From the NCBI GenBank assembly GCA_028825055.1, contig JAPKAW010000063.1:1-9682 (forward strand): a stretch of 9,682 bases of DNA. The letters run 5' to 3'. This document shows, piece by piece, positions 1 through 6,252 of this stretch. Position numbers and translations under genes: made by a program. Source of the stretch: Flavobacteriales bacterium. Lineage in GTDB: Bacteria > Bacteroidota > Bacteroidia > Flavobacteriales_D > Sanyastnellaceae. The notes under the pieces are model-generated. The model saw only the letters and a list, made by a program, of their open reading frames with translations, ran no database searches and was not told the origin of the DNA. Numbering within the stretch: the first letter of the stretch is position 1; every line of letters starts with the position of its first letter.

Positions 1-737
1 GCAGCATGCGACTTACAGGCCGAGCAAGTACGTTGCTCTGCCCAGTATCAGAGGACTTAGCTTCCAGCATGCGGGATTTCGGCATGGGAAATCATGCTCA
101 GGTCATTCCCAATGTGGTCGATACAAACTTGTTCAAACGGGATGAAGCCACTGCTTCATCGGGTGACTCTTTTGAGTTAGTGCACATCAGCTCCCTATCG
201 GACGAACAAAAAAACATTTCCGGCATGTTGCGCGCAATTGCCGTTGCGCTGCCTCAATGTCCTCAGCTGCGCGTTACGATTATTGGTGATGGTGATCCGC
301 TTCCGCACCAACAACTTGCACAGACCTTGGGCATTGCCAATCGTGTGCACATTCAAGGAGAAATCCCATTGACAGAAGTTGCCGAGCGGATGCGCGTTGC
401 GGATGCTCTAATCCTCTTTAGCAACTTTGAGAACTTCCCGTGTGTCATCCCTGAAGCTTGGGCGAGTGGCATCCCCGTGATATCGACTGACGTCGGAGGT
501 ATCGCCGAACACCTCACATCCGAACGTGGAATCCTTATCAAACGTGGTGATGAGGACGCCTTGACTGCCGCCATTGTTTCCATGGCCACAAGACCTTCTC
601 TCGCACATCGCGATGCGTCAGCGCTGCGGGCAATTGCGACATCGACTTTCAGCATCGAATCCATCGCAGATCAATATACCACGGCGTATCAAAAAGCCCT
701 TCATCTTCATGCGTCCAAAGACTCAAGGACTTCATGA
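1..737 (+). CDS. GT4-family glycosyltransferase, C-terminal part (5' end outside window)
   Basis: The reading frame is open at the left edge of the window, so the gene starts upstream; the first ATG inside (6) is probably an internal methionine. Counting from that ATG, 243 residues are visible, against roughly 350-400 for a whole GT4 enzyme. They begin at the end of the N-terminal Rossmann domain (CPVSEDLASSM), pass through the interdomain motif IPNVVDTNLF (34-43) and cover the whole nucleotide-sugar binding domain. The donor-binding EX7E motif is present as E142 and E150 in ENFPCVIPE, followed by GIPVISTDVGG (155-165). The family moves a sugar from an NDP- or UDP-sugar to a glycan or lipid acceptor in the cytoplasm; neither donor nor acceptor can be read from the sequence. 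The stop codon overlaps the start of the flippase gene (ATGA), which suggests a joint role in a surface polysaccharide. Confidence 0.9.
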   Translation, partial: SMRLTGRASTLLCPVSEDLASSMRDFGMGNHAQVIPNVVDTNLFKRDEATASSGDSFELVHISSLSDEQKNISGMLRAIAVALPQCPQLRVTIIGDGDPLPHQQLAQTLGIANRVHIQGEIPLTEVAERMRVADALILFSNFENFPCVIPEAWASGIPVISTDVGGIAEHLTSERGILIKRGDEDALTAAIVSMATRPSLAHRDASALRAIATSTFSIESIADQYTTAYQKALHLHASKDSRTS

Positions 738-1999
738 ATTTGCGCCGCACGATCTTACAGTCTATTCAAAGTCGGGCTTGGCTGCTCTTGCTTTCCACCG
801 CCATCATCCTCATCAATACGCGCACCCTTGGACCAGAGGGACAAGGACAAATCGCCTGGATCCAGCTTGGACTGCTCTTGGTGACGGGCGCCAGCGGATT
901 CATTGCAGGCGGAGCTGTAGTGTACTTGAAAAAGGTGATTCCGTTGCGCGCAACGCTTCTACCCGGTCATTTATGGCTGGTCATTTCTTCCTTTGGCACC
1001 ACGGCTCTTGGCATACAGATGGGCTTCCTACCCAAGCATCACATGTTCGACATCGCTGTGTTGGGATGGCTTCAGGGCATCATCATCTTCCATGGACAGC
1101 TGCTCCTTGGAGCACAAAACATCCGTGCGCACAATCGTCTACAGGTCATGCAAAACGCATGTGTTGCTGGAGGACTGGCCCTCGTCTATTTCGTCTGGGG
1201 TTGGCAGCATGTTGACGCATTTCTTGCTGTTCTGGGTATAAGTTTGGTCGTGACGGCCTTGCTCTCCATCCCTCCGCTGCGGCATTTACCACAAACCGAT
1301 TCCCAACCACCTCTGAAAGAGGTCATCCGTTTGCTCTGGAAACATGGAAGTGCAGCACAAGCCGGTGGATTACTCCAAATGCTCACCAACCGAACCAATT
1401 TCAGTTTGCTTGCGCGTAGCACGGTCAATGGCGCCTCAGCAACGGGTATTTATTCGGTCGCTTTTTATGCCCTCGAAGCCATGTGGATTGTCGCAAGAGG
1501 CTTGGCCCCCGTGGTCCATGCGCGCACTGCCAACAACTCCGATCGCAATCAGAGAATTCGAGAAACACGGGGCATGCTCGGATTAGCGGTATTGACCACC
1601 ATTCCATTGGCCTGTTCCGCAGCATTGATTCCCGACTCCTGGTATGCCCATATCGTGGGGTTTGGCGGAATTCAGCCTGTCGTTTTACGTCTTTTACCAG
1701 CGGCCATTGCCGGAGCTATGGCCTCCATTCTTGCCCACCACCTTTCAGGAATTGGCCAACACAAGTGGAATGCCTACTCCTCCGGTTTCGGACTTTTCGT
1801 CCTGAGTCTTGGTGCATGGCAGTGGATTCCCACTCATGGGATCCATGGCGCTGCCTATGCCGCATCTGCAGCCGCTGTTATGCAAACGACCAGCCTGGTC
1901 TTTGCTTGGAGCTACTGCGAACAGTCCCCTTGGCTCAGCTTATGGCCTCGATGGAGCGAAATTCGCTCGAGTGTTTTGCGTTCAGAGGAGATCCAGTAA
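734..1999 (+). CDS. Polysaccharide flippase-like multi-spanning membrane protein (Wzx/MATE-like)
   Basis: The 421-residue protein is very hydrophobic, with roughly ten to twelve possible membrane helices, for example near residues 15-29, 42-64, 78-98, 106-126, 142-157, 162-180, 281-299, 315-336 and 350-366. The N-terminal motif LGPEGQGQIAW (32-42) is typical of oligosaccharide flippases. So are TGIYSVAFYALEAMW (237-251) and HGIHGAAYA (368-376), which matches the family's Y/HGI-x-GAA helix. Such proteins move lipid-linked oligosaccharides across the inner membrane for O-antigen, capsule or exopolysaccharide assembly. The start overlaps the glycosyltransferase stop by 4 bases, so translation is likely coupled. 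The 3' end overlaps bshB1, which lies on the other strand, by 18 bases. The specific substrate is unknown; the general class is fairly sure from topology and motifs. Confidence 0.8.
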   Translation: MNLRRTILQSIQSRAWLLLLSTAIILINTRTLGPEGQGQIAWIQLGLLLVTGASGFIAGGAVVYLKKVIPLRATLLPGHLWLVISSFGTTALGIQMGFLPKHHMFDIAVLGWLQGIIIFHGQLLLGAQNIRAHNRLQVMQNACVAGGLALVYFVWGWQHVDAFLAVLGISLVVTALLSIPPLRHLPQTDSQPPLKEVIRLLWKHGSAAQAGGLLQMLTNRTNFSLLARSTVNGASATGIYSVAFYALEAMWIVARGLAPVVHARTANNSDRNQRIRETRGMLGLAVLTTIPLACSAALIPDSWYAHIVGFGGIQPVVLRLLPAAIAGAMASILAHHLSGIGQHKWNAYSSGFGLFVLSLGAWQWIPTHGIHGAAYAASAAAVMQTTSLVFAWSYCEQSPWLSLWPRWSEIRSSVLRSEEIQ

Positions 2000-2722
2000 A
2001 TCCCGAACAACCGGAGGCCGGCTCGATTCAAACCCCTCGCCTCTTTGCACGCCTCCCAAACGGCCCATCGCAGCATCACGGTTTTTTAGAAACTCTAGAA
2101 ACTCAGGCGAACTGATCGGAGTGGCAGGCTCCTCCTCAGACCCAGAATAGAACTGCGTCTTATAGGCCCCAATTGCAGCGTATTTAACGGTTTCAAAACC
2201 CGATATGTCAACGATGAAATCAGGGGTGCGCCAGCGATCTTGGATGTAATAATGCAACGACTGCGGGCGCCACGGCGCTTGTAATTCACCGCTCTTCTGA
2301 TCAACCGTTTCAATTTTGAGCAGTCCACTCAAAAAACAAGCACGCTCCAACAAAGAACTCGCCCGACCATGGTCTGGGTGCCGATCCGACTTGGCATTCG
2401 CCAAAACCAGTTGAGGCCTCAAACGTCGGAGCACTTCGATCACTTTCATGAGAGCCGGCTGGTCAATTTCAAAAAAGCCATCTCCCAAATTCAAATTCTC
2501 ACGATGCATGACTCCGAGAACTTCGGCGGCAGCAGCAGCTTCCATATCACGTGTCTCTCCTGTTCCACGGGTACCCAATTCTCCTCGGGTCAAATCGACC
2601 AAAGCAACGCGCTTTCCATTGGCCACCATCGATGCGATCGTTCCTCCTGCGGCCAACTCCACATCATCTGGATGGGCACCAAAAGCACAGACATCCATCG
2701 TATCCATTTGAACTTGCGTCAT
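1982..2722 (-). CDS. bshB1: Bacillithiol biosynthesis deacetylase BshB1 (PIG-L/LmbE family)
   Basis: This is a zinc-dependent N-acetyl-glucosaminyl-malate deacetylase that removes acetate from GlcNAc-malate, the second step of bacillithiol synthesis, in the cytoplasm. The metal-binding motif AHPDD (16-20) and the second motif HPDH (115-118) are both intact. LTRGELGTRGT (44-54) is the subgroup signature that separates BshB1 from other LmbE proteins. The length, 246 residues from the first ATG, fits the family. Two further in-frame ATGs lie at codons 6 (2707-2705) and 9 (2698-2696). Family members usually begin only a few residues before FGAHPDD, so the real start may be one of these. A promoter-like box sits five bases before the first ATG. 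The gene stands alone between a polysaccharide locus and the carotenoid operon, and no other bacillithiol gene is in view. Confidence 0.92.
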   Translation of the reverse strand: MTQVQMDTMDVCAFGAHPDDVELAAGGTIASMVANGKRVALVDLTRGELGTRGTGETRDMEAAAAAEVLGVMHRENLNLGDGFFEIDQPALMKVIEVLRRLRPQLVLANAKSDRHPDHGRASSLLERACFLSGLLKIETVDQKSGELQAPWRPQSLHYYIQDRWRTPDFIVDISGFETVKYAAIGAYKTQFYSGSEEEPATPISSPEFLEFLKNRDAAMGRLGGVQRGEGFESSRPPVVRDLLDLL

Positions 2723-2727
2723 GGAGT

Positions 2728-2755
2728 CAAAGTTAGGGTTTCACAAAAATCTCAA
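2728..2755 (-). promoter_or_regulatory. Bacteroidota-type promoter of bshB1 (TTG-N17-TAnnTTTG)
   Basis: Read on the minus strand, TTG (2755-2753) is followed after 17 bases by TAACTTTG (2735-2728), an exact match to the TAnnTTTG -7 box of Bacteroidota sigma-ABfr promoters, with spacing at the short end of the usual range. The box ends five bases before the first bshB1 ATG, so transcription would start at or within a few bases of that codon. That implies either an essentially leaderless mRNA or initiation at codon 6 or 9. This rests on consensus matching only. Confidence 0.6.
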
Positions 2756-2769
2756 CACCCATTGCAGTG

Positions 2770-2793
2770 AACAAGTTTTAGGCGCATCTTGTT
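2770..2793. promoter_or_regulatory. Inverted repeat upstream of crtI, candidate operator
   Basis: AACAAG (2770-2775) and CTTGTT (2788-2793) form a perfect 6-base dyad with a 12-base spacer, ending eight bases before the crtI start codon in the 79-base region shared with bshB1. Its position suits an operator or a small 5' leader hairpin of the carotenoid operon. A dyad this short can arise by chance, and no regulator gene is in the window. No good TAnnTTTG box was found for crtI on the plus strand in this region. Confidence 0.25.
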
Positions 2794-2801
2794 GACCCAA
2801 T

Positions 2802-4301
2802 ATGAATTCATCATCCTCCAGTCGTTCCTCGCAAGCAATCGTGATTGGCGCAGGGTTTTCGGGCATTGCAGCGGCAACAGAATTGGCTTCAAAAGGGGTC
2901 GATGTCGTGGTGCTTGAACGGCACAACCACCCTGGTGGAAGGGCCCGTGTTTTTCAAGAAGCCGGATTCACATTTGATATGGGCCCCAGCTGGTACTGGA
3001 TGCCCGACGTATTTGAGGCCTATTTTGAGAAATTCGGGAGCAATGTAAACGAAGAGCTTGACTTGGTTCGCCTCGACCCTTCGTACAAAGTGTGGTTTAC
3101 AGGAGAGTCGTTGGATGTCCCCGCAGCGTTTGAATCCATGCAGGTCGCCTTCGAATCCATGGAAAAAGGGGCAGGCCAAAGGCTTGCTGATTTTATGGCT
3201 GAGGCCAAAATCAAATACGATATTGGAATGAGCGAATTTGTGTGGAAGCCAGCGCACAATGTCCTGGAGTTTGCTGATTGGAATACCGTGAAACAAGCAA
3301 CACACTTGTCTCTCTTTACTTCGTTTAGCAAGCATGCCCGGCGGTATTTCACTGACCCACGTTTGCTTCAGATCATTGAATTCCCCGTTTTGTTTCTAGG
3401 TGCTAAACCGGAGAAAACCCCTGCTCTTTATAGCCTCATGAATTATGCCGACACGATGCTCGGCACATGGTATCCTATGGGCGGGATGCATGAAATTGTT
3501 CGCGCCTTGGTTCGCGTCGCCGAGCGTCATGGAGTTCAATTTCATTATGAGCAAGATGTCGCCTCCATCAATGCCGATCACGGCCAAGTATCCGGCGTGA
3601 CGCTCCGTGATGGAACCAAATGGAACGCCAAAACCATCATCGCTGCGGCTGACTACCACCATGTGGAACAGCATCTCCTACCCGCTACCTTCAGACGATA
3701 CGATGCTACGTATTGGGACAACCGTGTGATGTCTCCGAGCTCGCTTCTTTTTTATGTGGGTGTAGACATTCGTGTCCCGGAATTGAAGCATCACAATTTG
3801 TTCTTCGACACGGCATTCGGCCCGCATGCGTCTACCATTTACGATGAACCTGCTTGGCCAGAAGACCCGCTTTTTTATATAAGCGCTCCTTCAAAAACAG
3901 ATTCCGAAGTGGCCCCTGAAGGACACGAAAATCTTTTTTTCTTGATTCCATTGGCACCAGGGCTTTCTGAAGAGGAAGGTCAACGCGAATTCTATTTTAA
4001 CCACTTGTGCGACAGATTAGAAAGCCACATTGGTTTGGATATTCGCCCGCACATTGTGTTCAAACGCAGTTATGCTCATGCCGAATTTCAAGAGGATTAC
4101 CGGGCCTTCAAAGGCAATGCCTATGGCTTAGCCAACACATTGAAACAAACCGCTTTTTGGAAACCAAAAATGAAAAGTAAACTTCCGGGCTTGTTTTTCA
4201 CCGGTCAACTGACCACCCCTGGCCCAGGCGTACCCCCAAGTTTGATTAGCGGAGAAGTCGCCGGTAGAGAAGCCAAATCATGGCTTGAAGTCGGTAAGTG
4301 A
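2802..4301 (+). CDS. crtI: Phytoene desaturase CrtI
   Basis: This is an FAD-dependent carotene desaturase that inserts the double bonds turning colourless phytoene into red lycopene, acting at the membrane surface. The 499-residue length is typical. The N-terminal dinucleotide-binding fold is complete: GAGFSG (16-21), the ribose-binding E39, and HPGGRA (43-48). DMGPSWYWMP (59-68) is characteristic of bacterial CrtI of this group. The C-terminal FAD/substrate signature GLFFTGQLTTPGPGVPPSL (463-481) separates it from the second desaturase downstream, which ends in a GSVHPGGGIP motif instead. The chosen start gives a short serine-rich head directly before the Rossmann strand. It is the first gene of the operon, divergent from bshB1, with 31 bases to crtB. 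The number of desaturation steps cannot be read from sequence; lycopene is inferred from the genes that follow. Confidence 0.95.
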   Translation: MNSSSSSRSSQAIVIGAGFSGIAAATELASKGVDVVVLERHNHPGGRARVFQEAGFTFDMGPSWYWMPDVFEAYFEKFGSNVNEELDLVRLDPSYKVWFTGESLDVPAAFESMQVAFESMEKGAGQRLADFMAEAKIKYDIGMSEFVWKPAHNVLEFADWNTVKQATHLSLFTSFSKHARRYFTDPRLLQIIEFPVLFLGAKPEKTPALYSLMNYADTMLGTWYPMGGMHEIVRALVRVAERHGVQFHYEQDVASINADHGQVSGVTLRDGTKWNAKTIIAAADYHHVEQHLLPATFRRYDATYWDNRVMSPSSLLFYVGVDIRVPELKHHNLFFDTAFGPHASTIYDEPAWPEDPLFYISAPSKTDSEVAPEGHENLFFLIPLAPGLSEEEGQREFYFNHLCDRLESHIGLDIRPHIVFKRSYAHAEFQEDYRAFKGNAYGLANTLKQTAFWKPKMKSKLPGLFFTGQLTTPGPGVPPSLISGEVAGREAKSWLEVGK

Positions 4302-4332
4302 ACCTATTGACCCTTTCTCAAGTTAACACACA

Positions 4333-5175
4333 ATGGATGCCATCGCCTTATATGATCGAGTATGCTACGAATGCAGTGTACAAACCACAAAAGCCTATAG
4401 CACCTCATTTTCACTAGGAATTCGATTTCTTGGTAAGCCCCTGAGAAAACCGATTTATGCCATTTATGGTTTTGTTCGGTTTGCAGATGAAATTGTGGAT
4501 TCATTTCATGATCACGACAAGAAGAATCTATTTGAGCGATTCAAAGCAGATACGTATGCTGCCATTGATGAAGGCATTAGCCTCAACCCCATTCTTCACG
4601 CATTTCAACGCGTATTCCACCAGTATCAAATTGACCGAGAACACGTGGATTTGTTTCTACGAAGCATGGAATGGGATTTAAAACGAAATGATTACGACCG
4701 GCAAGGATTTGAAGACTATGTCGTAGGATCAGCTGAAGTGGTTGGACTGATGTGTCTGCGCGTTTTCGTGGATGGAGACAACACACGGTACCAAGCATTA
4801 TTGCCCAGCGCGAGAAGATTGGGTGCGGCATTCCAAAAAATCAATTTTTTGCGCGATCTAAAGGATGATTTTGAAGAGAAAGGGCGAACGTATTTTCCGG
4901 GTCTTGACATGACCCAATTTACCGAGACCACAAAAAAATCGATTGAAAGTGAGATTGAAAGTGACTTCAAGGCCGCTCATATTGGCATCCTGCAGCTCCC
5001 GCGATCTAGTCGCTTAGGCGTGCATGTGGCCTATATTTATTACTTGCGGTTGTTCGAGAAAATACGCTTACTGCCCAGCGAGCGTCTCCTGGAGGAACGC
5101 ATCCGCATTCCGAATGGGCGAAAGTTGACGCTGCTGCTCAGTTCTTACGTCCGGCACCAATTCAAGCTTCTCTAA
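4333..5175 (+). CDS. crtB: Phytoene synthase CrtB
   Basis: CrtB joins two molecules of geranylgeranyl diphosphate head to head into 15-cis-phytoene, the first committed step of C40 carotenoid formation. The 280 residues cover the squalene/phytoene synthase fold. Both magnesium-binding aspartate motifs are present: DEIVD (52-56) in YGFVRFADEIVD, and D175-xxx-D179 in NFLRDLKDD, followed by the family signature GRTYFP (184-189). VGLMCLRVF (137-145) is also conserved in the family. The segment around residues 204-211 holds an in-frame 12-base tandem duplication (IESE, IESD) that still fits a helix of the fold. The gene lies 31 bases after crtI and 2 bases before the unknown exported protein, so its translation is likely coupled to the latter. 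No GGPP synthase gene is in the window to supply its substrate. Confidence 0.95.
   Translation: MDAIALYDRVCYECSVQTTKAYSTSFSLGIRFLGKPLRKPIYAIYGFVRFADEIVDSFHDHDKKNLFERFKADTYAAIDEGISLNPILHAFQRVFHQYQIDREHVDLFLRSMEWDLKRNDYDRQGFEDYVVGSAEVVGLMCLRVFVDGDNTRYQALLPSARRLGAAFQKINFLRDLKDDFEEKGRTYFPGLDMTQFTETTKKSIESEIESDFKAAHIGILQLPRSSRLGVHVAYIYYLRLFEKIRLLPSERLLEERIRIPNGRKLTLLLSSYVRHQFKLL
4941..4964 (+). repeat. Perfect 12-base tandem duplication inside crtB
   Basis: GATTGAAAGTGA occurs twice in direct succession (4941-4952 and 4953-4964). The repeat keeps the reading frame and adds or mirrors four residues (IES-E/D) in a predicted helical stretch just before FKAAHIGILQLP. It may be a replication-slippage duplication or simply a helix with similar successive turns. 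Confidence 0.85.
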
Positions 5176-5177
5176 TC

Positions 5178-5720
5178 ATGAAATGGTTTTTGGTCTATTG
5201 TATATTTTTTTTCGGGGTTACTCCCTCTATGCTCTCGCAAAGCTCCATGCCATCAACTGATGACCGTATGTACGTTTGGAAAGCGTACCGGGTGGCTTCC
5301 GAAAGTAAAGAATCACTCGATTCTCCATCCGTTTTTGAAGATGCTGCAACGGCCTATTCTGCAGCACACAACGAAAGCCCAGAGGCTCTTGGAATGGCCG
5401 CTACTGCTGAGCTTATGAAGGTGGAGTCCATGAGTAATATTTTGGAAAAACTGGAATCATTCTTGCACTGGAAAGCGCAGCTTGAAACAGCCATCGAAAG
5501 CAAGCCCATGGATCCCGATTTACGGATATTTCGACTTTCGGTTCAACTGCATGTCCCGGCACTTTTGGCATACTCAGGAGAGATTGATGAAGATGTTCTA
5601 TTGATCTCCAATGCCCTTCTTTCAGGTAACTGGTCAACGGACCCTGAGCACGAAACATTCATTCGCGATTTGTTCCGTGCCTTTGACTTAACCCCTGATC
5701 TGGATTCCGATGAGCATTAA
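5178..5720 (+). CDS. Conserved exported protein of unknown function in carotenoid operon
   Basis: The 180-residue protein starts with a short hydrophobic segment (residues 2-19, MKWFLVYCIFFFGV...) that looks like a signal peptide, with likely cleavage after SMLS before Q21. There is no lipobox cysteine, so it is probably periplasmic, or anchored by that helix. The mature part looks mostly alpha-helical. A first half with YVWKAYRVA and ALGMAATAEL is followed by a helical pair resembling a TPR-like unit: LHWKAQLETAIESKPMDPDL (96-115), then LRIFRLSVQLHVPALLAY (115-132) and EIDEDVLLI (135-143). I recall similar small proteins with an LRFLRLSVQ-type motif in other Bacteroidota, some near carotenoid genes; this is memory, not a search. 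It begins 2 bases after crtB and overlaps idi by 11 bases, so it is made together with the pathway. No catalytic motif is visible. A scaffold or export role would be a guess. Confidence 0.75.
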   Translation: MKWFLVYCIFFFGVTPSMLSQSSMPSTDDRMYVWKAYRVASESKESLDSPSVFEDAATAYSAAHNESPEALGMAATAELMKVESMSNILEKLESFLHWKAQLETAIESKPMDPDLRIFRLSVQLHVPALLAYSGEIDEDVLLISNALLSGNWSTDPEHETFIRDLFRAFDLTPDLDSDEH

Positions 5721-6252
5721 CAGCCAAGATCACGTCATCCTAGTCGACGCCGAAGACAACGCTTTGGGCCTCATGAACAAAATGGAGGCGCATGAAAAAG
5801 GGGTTTTGCACCGGGCGTTTTCCATCTTTATTTTCAATAGCGATGGTCGCTGGCTACTTCAACGACGAGCTATAGATAAATACCACAGCCCAGGACTGTG
5901 GAGCAATACGTGCTGCAGCCACCCCCGCCAGGACGAATCTGTCATTGAGGCAGGGATTCGCCGATTGAATGAGGAAATGGGCATGTATTGTCAGATCGAA
6001 CCCCAGTTCCATTTCACGTACCGGTGCAACTTACCGAACGGCTTAATCGAGCATGAGTTGGACCATGTGCTCGTGGGATATTCAGACAAAACTCCACACC
6101 TGAATTCACAGGAAGTCAGTGATTACAAATACATCACCACGGAACAGCTAGAACAAGAGATGCAAGCCTTTCCTGAGCGTTTCTCTGTATGGTTTAAGCT
6201 CTGCTTTCATCGCGTTCGAAATCGTTTTAGTGAAATGGAGCGCCTGCGATGA
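5710..6252 (+). CDS. idi: Isopentenyl-diphosphate delta-isomerase, type 1
   Basis: This enzyme interconverts IPP and DMAPP in the cytoplasm and so balances the precursors for GGPP and carotenoids. It belongs to the metal-dependent, flavin-independent type 1 class with a Nudix-like fold. The metal and catalytic residues can be matched to the known bacterial enzyme: H28 (MEAHEKG), H34 (LHRAF), the catalytic cysteine C69 and H71 in SNTCCSHP (65-72), and E114/E116 in GLIEHELDHV. RRLNEEMGM (84-92) is the Nudix-like helix. The length, 180 residues, is normal. The start ATG lies inside the preceding unknown gene (11-base overlap) and the stop is shared as ATGA with the second desaturase gene. Placement inside the operon ties precursor supply to pigment synthesis. 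Confidence 0.95.
   Translation: MSINSQDHVILVDAEDNALGLMNKMEAHEKGVLHRAFSIFIFNSDGRWLLQRRAIDKYHSPGLWSNTCCSHPRQDESVIEAGIRRLNEEMGMYCQIEPQFHFTYRCNLPNGLIEHELDHVLVGYSDKTPHLNSQEVSDYKYITTEQLEQEMQAFPERFSVWFKLCFHRVRNRFSEMERLR

Noticed and set aside
1..737. The glycosyltransferase as a carotenoid glycosyltransferase (CruG-like)
   Set aside because: It has GT4 hallmarks (EX7E), is coupled to a flippase gene, and is separated from the crt operon by the oppositely oriented bshB1.
574..1215. 213-codon open frame on the plus strand across the glycosyltransferase-flippase junction
   Set aside because: It overlaps two clearly coding frames, is rich in His, Arg and Trp with no recognisable domain, and reads like an out-of-frame shadow.
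1483..2115. 210-codon open frame on the plus strand over the flippase 3' end and bshB1
   Set aside because: It is out of frame with the flippase and antisense to bshB1, with unusual Cys/Arg/Ser-rich composition and no motif.
2889..3335. 148-codon open frame on the minus strand inside crtI
   Set aside because: It is antisense to a fully supported desaturase domain and shows no family features.
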